Source of the DNA: Cyanobium sp. Morenito 9A2
GTDB lineage: Bacteria; Cyanobacteriota; Cyanobacteriia; PCC-6307; Cyanobiaceae
Length of the DNA: 64,000 nt
Assembly (NCBI RefSeq): GCF_024345575.1
Contig: NZ_JAGQBJ010000005.1
Span: forward strand, 1-64,000
Direction: 5' to 3'
This document shows positions 17,195 through 25,065 of this stretch, piece after piece. Numbering within the stretch: the first letter of the stretch is position 1; each line of letters starts with the position of its first letter. The notes under the pieces were generated by a model. That model had not been told where the DNA came from. It ran no database searches and saw only the letters and a program-made list of their open reading frames with translations. The translations under genes and the position numbers were made by a program.

Positions 17195-18238
17195 TTGATT
17201 CCGCTGCGTTCGCCCCAGGAGGCCCGCCGGCCCACGGCGGTGGCCCTCGGCAGCTTTGATGGTCTGCACCGGGGCCACCGGCGGGTGATCGAGGCGGTCA
17301 CCGGCTGGCGGCCCGCCCCGTCCCGGACCCCGCCGGGGCCCGTTCCCGTACCGACGGTGCTGAGCTTCTGGCCCCACCCCCGGGAGGTGCTCTACGGCGA
17401 CACGCGCCTCCGCCTCGACCTGCCGGTGGAGAAGCTCAGCCTGCTCGACCCATTGGGCATCGAACAGCTGGTGCTGGTGCCCTTCGATCGCGACCTGGCG
17501 GCCCTGAGTCCGGAGGCCTTCATCGAGCAGGTGCTCGTGGGTCAGCTGCAGGCGCGGGTGGTGGCCGTGGGGGAGAACTTCCGCTTCGGGGCGGGCCGCA
17601 GCGGCGACGCCGCGGCGCTGGTGGCCCTGGGCGCCCGCCATGGCCTTGAGGTTCGCGTCTTGCCGATGCTCCAGGACAACGGCGAGCGTTTCAGCAGCAG
17701 CCGCATCCGCAAGGCGTTGTCCATGGGCGACCTGCAGGAGGCCACCCGGTTGCTGCAGCGTCCCTATCGCTTCAGTGGCCGGGTGGTGCGCGGCCGTGGC
17801 CTCGGCCGTGAGATCGGCTGGCCCACGGCCAACCTGCAGGTGGACGGCCGCAAGTTTCTGCCCCTGGAAGGGGTCTATGCCGCCTTCGCGCAGCTGGGTG
17901 GCGGGCCGCCGCTGGCGGCGGTGATGAACCTCGGTCCCCAGCCGACTGTGGATCCGATGGCCCCCTCGGCGGTGGAGGTGCACCTGCTCGACCGCCAGCT
18001 GGAGCTGGAGGGCCGCGAGCTGGTGGTGGAGCCGCTGGCCCTTCTGCGGCGCCAGCAGCGCTTTTCAGGCCTGGAGGAACTCAGTGCCCAGATCGCCCGT
18101 GATGCCGACCGGGCCCGGGAACTGACCGGGGCCGCGTGCCCTCAACCCAGCGTCGGTGGGGGCTCAGGCGGCGGGGTAGGCGTTGGTCAGGCCCCAGATG
18201 ATGAAGGCGCCGATGCCCCCCAGCAGCAGAATCCCTGA
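17195..18238 (+). CDS. ribF: Bifunctional riboflavin kinase / FAD synthetase
   Basis: The enzyme makes FMN and then FAD. The N-terminal adenylyltransferase has ALGSFDGLHRGHRR and FSSSRIRKAL. The C-terminal flavokinase has GRGLGREIGWPTANL and PLEGVYAA. A TTG start gives the typical MIPLRSPQEARRPTAVAL. The last ~35 residues (PSVGGGSGGGVGVGQ...QQQNP) are low in complexity, are not a feature of the family, and lie antisense to a 38-codon ORF, so the tail may simply be read-through of shared sequence. Confidence 0.95.
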   Translation: MIPLRSPQEARRPTAVALGSFDGLHRGHRRVIEAVTGWRPAPSRTPPGPVPVPTVLSFWPHPREVLYGDTRLRLDLPVEKLSLLDPLGIEQLVLVPFDRDLAALSPEAFIEQVLVGQLQARVVAVGENFRFGAGRSGDAAALVALGARHGLEVRVLPMLQDNGERFSSSRIRKALSMGDLQEATRLLQRPYRFSGRVVRGRGLGREIGWPTANLQVDGRKFLPLEGVYAAFAQLGGGPPLAAVMNLGPQPTVDPMAPSAVEVHLLDRQLELEGRELVVEPLALLRRQQRFSGLEELSAQIARDADRARELTGAACPQPSVGGGSGGGVGVGQAPDDEGADAPQQQNP

Positions 18239-18280
18239 GATCAGCACCAGCATCGGGTTGTCCGCCTCTCCCTGAGCCAT
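18164..18280 (-). CDS. 38-aa single-span membrane protein
   Basis: The minus strand encodes an ATG-started 38-aa protein with a short polar N-terminus (MAQGEADNP), one hydrophobic span (MLVLISGILLLGGIGAFIIW) and the tail GLTNAYPAA. Its form resembles the many small photosynthetic-membrane subunits, but it matches none I know (not PetN, PetG, PetL, PsbN or PsaM), so no function is assigned. Its last 75 nt are antisense to the ribF 3' end. The clean TM composition argues that it is coding. Confidence 0.7.
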   Translation of the reverse strand: MAQGEADNPMLVLISGILLLGGIGAFIIWGLTNAYPAA

Positions 18281-18356
18281 GGCCGCCGCAACGCTCGTAG
18301 TGGCGACAGCCTAAGCAGCCCCCTTCTCCCGCTTCGCCATCACCCACACCAAGTCG

Positions 18357-19442
18357 ATGGAGTCTTTGCCCCCGGATGTCGCCCCCGCCAGAGCCCTGGC
18401 TGAGCCCAGCGCCGCAGCGGACGGTGCGGCGATCGCCCGGTTGCTGGATGCCAATCTGGATCGCGCCCGTGAGGGCCTGCGGGTGATCGAAGACTGGTGC
18501 CGATTCGGCCTCGATCGCGATGACCTGGTGGCCCGCACCAAAGACCTGCGCCAGCGCCTGGGTCTGCTGCACGAGGAGCGCTTCAAGCAGGCGCGTCACA
18601 CCGCCTCCGATCCGGCCACGGGCCTGGGCCATCCCGCCCAGGAGACGCGGCGGGCCCCCTCCCAGGTGGTGGCCGCCAACTGCGCCCGGGTGCAGGAGGC
18701 CCTGCGGGTGCTGGAGGAATTTGCGCGCAGCGAGGCACCGGAGCTCGCACGCCAGGCGGCGGCTGGGCGCTATGCCCTCTACGACCTGGAAGTGGCGGTG
18801 CTGCGGGCCCGTCAGGGGGGCCATGGGCGTCGCCAGCAGCTGGCCCAGTGCCGGCTCTACCTGATCACCAGCCCCTCACCCCGGCTGGAGGCCACCGTGG
18901 CCGCCGCCCTCGAGGCGGGGGTGCGGCTGGTGCAGTACCGCAGCAAGGAGGCCCCCGATGGCGAGCGCTGGCAGGAGGCCCGGGCCCTGCGCCAGCTCTG
19001 CGCCCGCCACGGGGCCCTGTTCATCGTCAACGACCGCATTGATCTGGCCCTGGCCCTCGACGCCGACGGGGTGCACCTGGGCCAGGGGGATCTGCCCCCC
19101 GCCGTGGCCCGCCGGCTGCTGGGGCCCGAGCGACTGATCGGGCGCAGCACGGGTGAGCTGGCCCAGCTGCACCAGGCGGTGGCCGACGGCTGTGACTACG
19201 TGGGGGTGGGCCCGGTCAACGCCACACCGACCAAACCGGGCCGGGAACCCGTGGGGCTCTCCTATGTGCGCCAGGCGGCGGCGGAATCGCCCCTTCCTTT
19301 CTTTGCCATCGGCGGCATCGATGCCCTCACCTTGGCTGCGGTGCTGGCGGCGGGGGCCGAACGGGTGGCGGTGGTGCGGGCGATCACCGACGCGGCCGAC
19401 CCCGGCCAGGTCAGCCGCGACCTGCTGGAGGCCCTGGCATGA
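18357..19442 (+). CDS. thiE: Thiamine-phosphate synthase with N-terminal ThiD2-like domain
   Basis: ThiE couples HMP-PP and the thiazole phosphate to thiamine phosphate. The C-terminal ~210 residues are the ThiE barrel: CRLYLITSPSPRLEATVAAAL, VQYRSKEAPDGER, FIVNDRIDLALALDADGVHLGQ and PVNATPTKPGREPVG. The N-terminal ~150 residues (LLDANLDRAREGLRVIEDWCR, QVVAANCARVQEALRVLEEFAR) resemble the ThiD2 domain, linked to HMP-P kinase activity, so one protein may do two steps. thiS follows 13 nt later. Confidence 0.93.
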   Translation: MESLPPDVAPARALAEPSAAADGAAIARLLDANLDRAREGLRVIEDWCRFGLDRDDLVARTKDLRQRLGLLHEERFKQARHTASDPATGLGHPAQETRRAPSQVVAANCARVQEALRVLEEFARSEAPELARQAAAGRYALYDLEVAVLRARQGGHGRRQQLAQCRLYLITSPSPRLEATVAAALEAGVRLVQYRSKEAPDGERWQEARALRQLCARHGALFIVNDRIDLALALDADGVHLGQGDLPPAVARRLLGPERLIGRSTGELAQLHQAVADGCDYVGVGPVNATPTKPGREPVGLSYVRQAAAESPLPFFAIGGIDALTLAAVLAAGAERVAVVRAITDAADPGQVSRDLLEALA

Positions 19443-19455
19443 GCGAGGCGGTGGG

Positions 19456-19677
19456 ATGAGCGATGAGGTGGCGATCGAGGTGGTCCTCAACGGCGAGCAA
19501 CGTTCTTGCCCGGGCGGCCTGGATCTGGAGGCGACCCTGCGCCACTTCGGCTACGAGCCGCGGCTGGTGGTGGTGGAGTTCAACGGGGCGATCCTCCCGC
19601 GCTCCCTCTGGCCGGATCAGCGGGTACGGGAAGCCGATGGACTGGAGGTGGTCACCATCGTTGGAGGTGGTTTCTAG
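19456..19677 (+). CDS. thiS: Sulfur carrier protein ThiS
   Basis: A 73-aa ubiquitin-fold sulfur carrier that donates sulfur for the thiazole ring. It shows VVLNGEQRSC at the start, LVVVEFNGAILPRSLW in the middle and VVTIVGGGF at the end. The Gly-Gly tail needed for thiocarboxylation is followed by one extra Phe, so either trimming occurs or GGGF is tolerated. It lies immediately after thiE. Confidence 0.9.
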   Translation: MSDEVAIEVVLNGEQRSCPGGLDLEATLRHFGYEPRLVVVEFNGAILPRSLWPDQRVREADGLEVVTIVGGGF

Positions 19678-19696
19678 AGTCAAGCCGATTCCTCAG

Positions 19697-20656
19697 GTGC
19701 TGGCCTTGTCCCCACTGCGGCCTTCCTCGCTACTCCGTCGCCTTTGTGGCGCCTTGCTCGTGCCGGTCCTGCTGTCTGGATTGCTGCTGGCGGCGCCCCA
19801 GCCCTCCCAGGCGGCCAGCGGCGGTCGCATCGGTGGCGGTAGCTTCCGCTCGGCCCCCTCCATGCCCCGGAGCTACGGCGGTGGAGGCGGCGGCTACCGG
19901 GGTGGCTTTGGCGGCGGGTACGGGGGTGGCGGCTTCGGCTTTCCCTTCTTGATCCCCATTTTTGGCTTCGGTGGTGGTGGCCTGTTCGGCTTTTTGATCC
20001 TCATGGCGATCGTCGGTGTGATCGCCAACGCCCTCAGGGGTGGCGCTGGCTCCCTGGCCGGAGGGGATGGCGGTGCCATCGAGGCCCCGCGCCGCGACGG
20101 CCCCGTGGCGATCGCCCAGCTCCAGGTGGGGCTACTTGCCACGGCAAGGGACCTGCAGCAGGATCTACGCGGCCTTGCCGGCAGCGCCGACACCAGTTCC
20201 AGCGCCGGCCTTCAGCGCGTGCTGCAGGACACCACCCTGGCCCTGCTGCGCCATCCCGACCTCTGGGTTTACGCCAACAGCGAACTGGGCCAGGTGCCCT
20301 TCACTGCGGCCGAATCCACCTTCAACCGGCTCTCGATGACCGAGCGCAGCAAGCTGCGCAGTGAGGTCACCACGAATGTGGCTGGCCAACGCCTCAGTTC
20401 ACCTTCCGCGGCCGCTGGCAATGCCGATGCCACCAGTGATTTCATCGCCGTCACCGTGCTGGTGGCCAGCCGCAGCCGCGTGCCGCTCAAGCCAGTGACC
20501 ACGGCCGATGAGCTGCGTGAGGCCCTGCGCGTGATCGGTTCGGTGCCCTCCGCCGATCTTCTCGCGCTGGAGGTGATCTGGCAGCCCGAGGGCGAAGGGG
20601 AGGTGCTCAGCACCGAAGAACTGCTCACCGCCTACCCCCAGATCCAGCACCTCTGA
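19697..20656 (+). CDS. DUF1517 membrane protein
   Basis: A 319-aa protein with an N-terminal hydrophobic signal (LLVPVLLSGLLLAAPQPSQA), a Gly/Tyr/Phe-rich stretch (about 45-90), a strong TM segment (LFGFLILMAIVGVIANAL) and a C-terminal soluble domain (VAIAQLQVGLLATARDLQQD, FIAVTVLVASRSRVPL, EVIWQPEGEGEVLSTEEL) of the DUF1517 type found in cyanobacteria and plastids. The function is unknown. The start is a GTG at 19697 or a TTG at 19706; no in-frame ATG is available nearby. Confidence 0.8.
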   Translation: MLALSPLRPSSLLRRLCGALLVPVLLSGLLLAAPQPSQAASGGRIGGGSFRSAPSMPRSYGGGGGGYRGGFGGGYGGGGFGFPFLIPIFGFGGGGLFGFLILMAIVGVIANALRGGAGSLAGGDGGAIEAPRRDGPVAIAQLQVGLLATARDLQQDLRGLAGSADTSSSAGLQRVLQDTTLALLRHPDLWVYANSELGQVPFTAAESTFNRLSMTERSKLRSEVTTNVAGQRLSSPSAAAGNADATSDFIAVTVLVASRSRVPLKPVTTADELREALRVIGSVPSADLLALEVIWQPEGEGEVLSTEELLTAYPQIQHL

Positions 20657-20714
20657 GCCCCTTGCCTGAGCGCTCCTTGGGCCGCACACTGCTCTCCAGT
20701 TCCAGGCTCAGCGG

Positions 20715-20873
20715 ATGGCACGCCGACCGGTCGAGTGGGTGAATACCCCTGTACTGGCGGAAGCGTTGCAGCGCTATCGGCTGGGCCTGTTGCCCCTGTC
20801 CATGCGCCGCTGGGTGGAAACTGTGCTGGAGCTTCCCCCCGGCCCTTCCAAAGTTTCAGAACGCCTGCTCTGA
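20715..20873 (+). CDS. Small basic protein, unknown
   Basis: An ATG-started 52-aa frame with sensible protein composition: MARRPVEWVNTPVLAEALQ, then RYRLGLLPLSMRRWVETVLE. It lies 58 nt after the DUF1517 gene, and its last 18 nt overlap the convergent larB. No family is recognised, and it may not be expressed. Confidence 0.45.
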   Translation: MARRPVEWVNTPVLAEALQRYRLGLLPLSMRRWVETVLELPPGPSKVSERLL

Positions 20874-21602
20874 CCCCTTGGGAGGGCAGTCGGATCCCCT
20901 GAGAATGCGCAGGGCGGCCATGGCGGCGCCGTAACCGTTGTCAATGTTCACCACCACCAGTCCGGGCGCACAGCTGGCGAGCATCCCCTGGAGGGCCGCC
21001 TGGCCCCCGGCGCTCACCCCGTAGCCCACCGACACCGGCACCCCGATCACCGGCTGGGGCACCAGCCCCGCAAGCACCGTGGGCAGTGCCCCCTCCATGC
21101 CGGCGCAGGCGATCAGCACACGGGAGCCTTGCAACTGCTCCAGGCGCCCCAGCAGCCGGTGCAGCCCGGCCACGCCCACATCCACCAACAACCTGCTGGC
21201 CACACCCGAGCAGCGCAGGGCCAGGGCGGCTTCCTGGGCCACCTCCAGATCGCTGGTGCCGCCGGTGAGAATCGACACCGCCACGGGCCCCGGCGGTTCC
21301 TCCAGGGGCCCCTGGGTGAGGCAGCGGCTGTCCGGGTGATAGCGGCTGGCGGGGACTAACTTGAGTACCGCCGCGGCTTTCTCCGGATCCACTCGGGTGA
21401 CGAGCGCCGGCAGCCCCAGCGCCTGCAGGCGCTCGAGGATCGCAGCGATCTGTTCGGCACTCTTATGGGCTCCCCAGATCGCCTCGGCCAGGCCCAGCCG
21501 GCGGCGGCGGTCGAGGTCGAGGTGCGCCAGCCCCACGATCGTGCCGCCGAGGCTTCCGACCGCCTCGGGGCTGGTCTCGCCGTTTCCCTGGACCAGCGTC
21601 AT
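20856..21602 (-). CDS. larB: LarB, nickel-pincer cofactor synthesis (AIR-carboxylase-like)
   Basis: LarB carboxylates and hydrolyses nicotinic acid adenine dinucleotide in the first step to the nickel pincer cofactor of lactate racemase-type enzymes. The protein shows the PurE-like core: VAVSILTGGTSDLEVAQEAA, CSGVASRLLVDVGVAGLHRL, VLIACAGMEGALPTVLAGLV and PVIGVPVSVGYG. The 248 aa are normal. Its start overlaps the upstream TIGR03792-like gene as ATGA. No larC, larE or larA lies in the window. Confidence 0.9.
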   Translation of the reverse strand: MTLVQGNGETSPEAVGSLGGTIVGLAHLDLDRRRRLGLAEAIWGAHKSAEQIAAILERLQALGLPALVTRVDPEKAAAVLKLVPASRYHPDSRCLTQGPLEEPPGPVAVSILTGGTSDLEVAQEAALALRCSGVASRLLVDVGVAGLHRLLGRLEQLQGSRVLIACAGMEGALPTVLAGLVPQPVIGVPVSVGYGVSAGGQAALQGMLASCAPGLVVVNIDNGYGAAMAALRILRGSDCPPKGSEQAF

Positions 21603-22159
21603 GGCCGATCCCTGGCGACCGTCTCCCCGAGTTGCTCAAGCAGCAGCTCACCGCTTGAAACGATCGGGAAGGGGTTGCTCGGGCGTGCGCCACTGGCCCG
21701 CACGGGCGGGCTCGGATTCCCCGGGGTCAGACAGCGACGGGCGGCGTCTTCGAAGCGCTCCTGCACCTGATCGAGGCTGGCGGTGGGGATGGCGTTCCAG
21801 TCGTGGCGGCGGGCCCAGCCAATCAGCAGCATCGCCTCCTGGCGCTGGGGATCCCAGAACAACTGGCGGCCGCGGTAGCCGCGCTGCTGGGCGAGCCAGG
21901 GTTCCCAGCTGGAGGCCTCCGCCTGGAGCCAGCAGACCCGCGCTGCAGCGGGAACGCGCAGGCGCAGGGTTTCCAGCACCTCGGCCTGGTCGGCCTGCAG
22001 CGCCAGCGGGGGAACGCTTGAGACGTCGAGGGGGCTGGCGCTGGCGGCCTGGGGAGACAGCAGCGACCAGGGGAGCCCGATCAGGGCGGCCAGCAGCCAT
22101 GCCAGCGCCTGGAGGGTCCAGCTTGGGGGCGTTGAGGGATGGGGCCGTGGTGGGGCCAT
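21599..22159 (-). CDS. TIGR03792-like exported protein
   Basis: A 186-aa protein with an N-terminal hydrophobic export signal (ALAWLLAALIGLPWSLLS) and a core resembling the cyanobacterial TIGR03792 family: VLETLRLRVPAAARVCWLQA, WLAQQRGYRGRQLFWDP, LLIGWARRHDWNAIP and LDQVQERF. The function is unknown. It lies 5 nt after ispF and overlaps larB by 4 nt. Confidence 0.7.
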   Translation of the reverse strand: MAPPRPHPSTPPSWTLQALAWLLAALIGLPWSLLSPQAASASPLDVSSVPPLALQADQAEVLETLRLRVPAAARVCWLQAEASSWEPWLAQQRGYRGRQLFWDPQRQEAMLLIGWARRHDWNAIPTASLDQVQERFEDAARRCLTPGNPSPPVRASGARPSNPFPIVSSGELLLEQLGETVARDRP

Positions 22160-22164
22160 CGGAA

Positions 22165-22650
22165 TCAGGGTTTGTGCAGCAGGGCCACGGCGTGACAGGC
22201 GATGCCTTCCTCGCGGCCCGTGGGGCCGAGCCGTTCATTGGTGGTGGCCTTCACCCCCACCTGATCGGGTTCCACCCCGAGCCGGGCGGCGATGGCCGCG
22301 CGCATGGCGGCGATGTGGGGCTTGAGCTTGGGGCGCTCCGCCACCACCACCGTATCGAGATTGAGCACCTGCCAGCCCCGTTCCCGCACCAGGGACACCA
22401 CCTGCTCCAGCAACACCAGGCTGTCGGCCCCTTTCCAGCGCGGGTCCTCGGGGGGAAAGTGCAGGCCGATGTCCCCGAGGCTGAGGGCCCCCAGCAGGGC
22501 ATCCATCAGGGCGTGCACCAGCACATCGGCATCGCTGTGACCATCGAGCCCGAGGCCGTCGGGGTGCTCCAGCCGCACGCCCCCCAGGATCAACGGCCGC
22601 CCCGGCACCAGCCGGTGGATGTCGTAGCCGTTGCCGATACGCAGGTGCAT
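22165..22650 (-). CDS. ispF: 2-C-methyl-D-erythritol 2,4-cyclodiphosphate synthase
   Basis: An enzyme of the MEP isoprenoid pathway. The metal site is GNGYDIHRL at the N-terminus, with [20 protein letters not shown] near 40-60 and [20 protein letters not shown] near the end. The 161 aa are typical. It lies in the era-trmD-ispF-larB run. dxr, another step of the pathway, is at 59.3-60.6 kb. Confidence 0.97.
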   Translation of the reverse strand: MHLRIGNGYDIHRLVPGRPLILGGVRLEHPDGLGLDGHSDADVLVHALMDALLGALSLGDIGLHFPPEDPRWKGADSLVLLEQVVSLVRERGWQVLNLDTVVVAERPKLKPHIAAMRAAIAARLGVEPDQVGVKATTNERLGPTGREEGIACHAVALLHKP

Positions 22651-22713
22651 GGGGCGATCGAATCGGTGCTCGGCCCAGTCTCCCAGTCCGCCCCAGGCGG
22701 TGCCTGAGACGGC

Positions 22714-23418
22714 CTAAGGCTGTTCCTGCTCCCGCCAGCGGGCATGGAGATCGGGCCGACGCTCGGCGGTCCGTTGCTGCTGCTGCTCGAAGCGCCAGCG
22801 GGCGATGGCGCCGTGGTCGCCGCTGCGCAGCACCGCGGGCACCTCCTGGCCGCGGAAGCTGGCCGGGCGCGTGTAGTGGGGATGCTCCAGCAGCAGGGTG
22901 CTGTGGCTTTCCTGCTCCAGGGAGGCGGCGGTGCCCACGGTGCCCGGCAGCAGCCGCACCACCCCGTTGATCAGCACCATCGCCGGCAGCTCACCGCCGG
23001 TGAGCACGAAATCGCCGATCGAGACCTCCTCATCGGCCAGGGAGCGGATGCGCTCATCGAAGCCCTCGTAGTGGCCGCAGAGCAGCACCAGCTGATCGTG
23101 GTCGGTGGCCCAGCGCTGCAGATCGGCCTGCTGCAGGGGCCGGCCCTGGGGGCTCATCAGCAACACCCGCCGCCGTGGCAGCACCGGAATCGACTCCACC
23201 GCCGCAAACACGGGTTCGGGCTTGAGCACCATGCCGGCACCGCCTCCGTAGGGCTCATCGTCGACCTTGCGGTAGCGATCGAGCGCGAAGTCGCGCGGGT
23301 TGTGGGTGTGCAGATCGGCGATGCCGGCGGCAAAGGCCCGCCCGATCACCCCGAGGCTCCGCAGGGGGGCGAAGGCCTCCGGCGCCAGGGTCACCACATC
23401 GAGGCGCAGGCCGCTCAT
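22714..23418 (-). CDS. trmD: tRNA (guanine-N1-)-methyltransferase TrmD
   Basis: The enzyme methylates G37 of tRNAs to prevent frameshifting. The trefoil-knot SAM site is visible: LDVVTLAPEAFAPL at the N-terminus, DDEPYGGGAGMVLKPEP, LLCGHYEGFDERI and SIGDFVLTGGELPAMVLINGVVRLLPG (two parts). The 234 aa are typical. Its start overlaps the CpcS-like gene by ATGA, a fixed coupling worth noting because trmD more often sits with rpsP. Confidence 0.96.
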   Translation of the reverse strand: MSGLRLDVVTLAPEAFAPLRSLGVIGRAFAAGIADLHTHNPRDFALDRYRKVDDEPYGGGAGMVLKPEPVFAAVESIPVLPRRRVLLMSPQGRPLQQADLQRWATDHDQLVLLCGHYEGFDERIRSLADEEVSIGDFVLTGGELPAMVLINGVVRLLPGTVGTAASLEQESHSTLLLEHPHYTRPASFRGQEVPAVLRSGDHGAIARWRFEQQQQRTAERRPDLHARWREQEQP

Positions 23419-23939
23419 GCCTCCTGGGCGGGGGGGCGGGAGACCCGGCGGATTTCGGAGCTGAAGCTGGCGTCGCTGGGGCGGCCATCGGCGTAACGCT
23501 CGACGGTGCTGCGCAGGCGCAGGTTGGGCTTGGTGAACCAGATGCGCTCGCGCAGTTCCCGTTCGCCCTGGAGCAGCGTCAACTCCAGGCTGCCGTCGGG
23601 CCAGAGCTGCCAGGAGCCGCTGAGATCGGCAGTGGTGCCGTCATCCGTGGCGTGAAACCTGCCGCCCGGTTCGAAGCGCAGCTGGCGCCCCGCCTGGCCC
23701 TTGGGGGTGACCACCAGCACGCCGATGGAGCTCTGACCATCGCCCGCCTGCCAGGCCACCTGAAGCTCGCCGCGCTCGCTGCTGTGCCAGTCGTCGTCGC
23801 CAGCGGCGGCCAGGGCGAACCGGCTACGCAAGCTCATCCACTCACCGGCGCAGAAGGCCAGAAAGCCGGCCAGATCCTCGGGCGGAAACGGGGCGCTGCT
23901 GTCGGTCAAGGGGGCGGGGGACGCGGTGCGGCAGCCCAT
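23415..23939 (-). CDS. CpcS/CpeS-like phycobiliprotein lyase family protein
   Basis: A 174-aa protein whose fold-defining segments fit the CpcS/CpeS/CpcU chromophore lyases: FLAFCAGEWMSLRSRF near the start, and ERIWFTKPNLRLRSTV followed by ASFSSEIRRV at the end. Family members attach bilins to conserved cysteines of phycobiliproteins, or chaperone them. Which bilin, or whether this member is a lyase at all, cannot be told. It is embedded between era and trmD, away from phycobilisome genes. Confidence 0.75.
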   Translation of the reverse strand: MGCRTASPAPLTDSSAPFPPEDLAGFLAFCAGEWMSLRSRFALAAAGDDDWHSSERGELQVAWQAGDGQSSIGVLVVTPKGQAGRQLRFEPGGRFHATDDGTTADLSGSWQLWPDGSLELTLLQGERELRERIWFTKPNLRLRSTVERYADGRPSDASFSSEIRRVSRPPAQEA

Positions 23940-23974
23940 CTTCTCAGTCGCCGGCCTCAGGCGCCGCTGGGCAC

Positions 23975-25036
23975 TTAACCGTCTCCTCGATACCCCAGCT
24001 CCGCCAGCTTGGCCGGGTTGCGGCGCCAGTTGGGCACCACCTTCACGAACAGCTCCAGATACACGGGGCCATCGAACACCTTCTGCATCTGCAGCCGGGC
24101 GCCGCTGCCGATGGTTTTGAGCATGGCGCCGCCCTTGCCGATGAGGATGCCTTTCTGGCTGGAGCGCTCCACCAGCACCGTGGCCAGCACGGCGGTGCGC
24201 GGGCCGTCGTCGACGATGCGATCGATGCTCACGGCCACCGAGTGGGGCACCTCCTCTCGCGTCTGATGCAGCACCTGCTCGCGGATCAGCTCTGAGAGCA
24301 GCAGTTGCTCGGGCTGGTCGCTGACAGCATCGGGGGGGTAGAGGTGGGGGCCCAGGGGAAGCCGAGCGGCCAGGGCCTCCACCAGCGCACTGGTGCCGAC
24401 GCCGGTGGTGGCACTGCAGGCCAGCAGGGGCCAGTGGAGCGGGGTGGGCCGTTGGCCCCAGACGGTCGCTTGGCCACCAGGGCCACCTGCGCTCTCTGTC
24501 TGAGCTGGCGGGGCCGCACGCATGGGCTCCTGGCCGTTCGGGTCCTGGCCCAGCAGCGCGCGGTAGCTGGCCATGAGCTGCTCGGCGCGGGCGGGATCCA
24601 CCAGGTCGCTCTTGTTGAGAGCCACCAGCACCGGGGCCCTGATCGAGCTCAGCAGCTCGACGATGAAACCATCCCCCCGGCCGGCCGGCTCGCTGCCATC
24701 CACCAGCAGCATCACCACATCCACCTCGCCGATGGCCCCCCGGGCGCTCTGCACCAGGCGCTCGCCCAGCAGGTGGTGGGGCTTGTGGATGCCCGGGGTG
24801 TCCAGCAGCACCAGCTGGGCGCTGGGGGTGGTGAGAATGGCGCGCAGGCGGTTTCGGGTGGTCTGGGCGACGGGGGAGGTGATCGCCACCTTCTCGCCCA
24901 CCAACTGGTTGAGCAGGGTGGACTTGCCCACATTCGGCCGCCCGATCAGGGCCACGAAGCCGGAGCGGAAGCCGGGTGGGGTGCTGGGGAAGGCCCCTGC
25001 CGCCGGCACCCCCAGCGGTGGATCATGGATCTCCAT
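23975..25036 (-). CDS. era: Ribosome-assembly GTPase Era
   Basis: A GTPase that binds 16S rRNA during 30S assembly. G1 is GRPNVGKS (32-39), G3 DTPG (79-82), G4 NKSD (141-144) and G5 SAT (208-210). The C-terminal KH domain contains ILIGKGGAMLKTIG. At 353 aa it is about 50 longer than usual. Part is a Pro/Gly/Ala-rich insertion of about 38 residues (164-201) between G4 and G5, and part is a 25-residue N-terminal extension. The ATG at 25036 was taken because the frame above it overlaps the divergent gene. Confidence 0.95.
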   Translation of the reverse strand: MEIHDPPLGVPAAGAFPSTPPGFRSGFVALIGRPNVGKSTLLNQLVGEKVAITSPVAQTTRNRLRAILTTPSAQLVLLDTPGIHKPHHLLGERLVQSARGAIGEVDVVMLLVDGSEPAGRGDGFIVELLSSIRAPVLVALNKSDLVDPARAEQLMASYRALLGQDPNGQEPMRAAPPAQTESAGGPGGQATVWGQRPTPLHWPLLACSATTGVGTSALVEALAARLPLGPHLYPPDAVSDQPEQLLLSELIREQVLHQTREEVPHSVAVSIDRIVDDGPRTAVLATVLVERSSQKGILIGKGGAMLKTIGSGARLQMQKVFDGPVYLELFVKVVPNWRRNPAKLAELGYRGDG

Positions 25037-25065
25037 AGCCTTCACACTGCCAGCCCACCGGCCCG

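Noticed and set aside
18281-18356. TPP riboswitch upstream of thiE
   Set aside because: The 76-nt gap lacks the conserved CUGAGA and ACYUGA-type elements. Riboswitch control is more usual at thiC.
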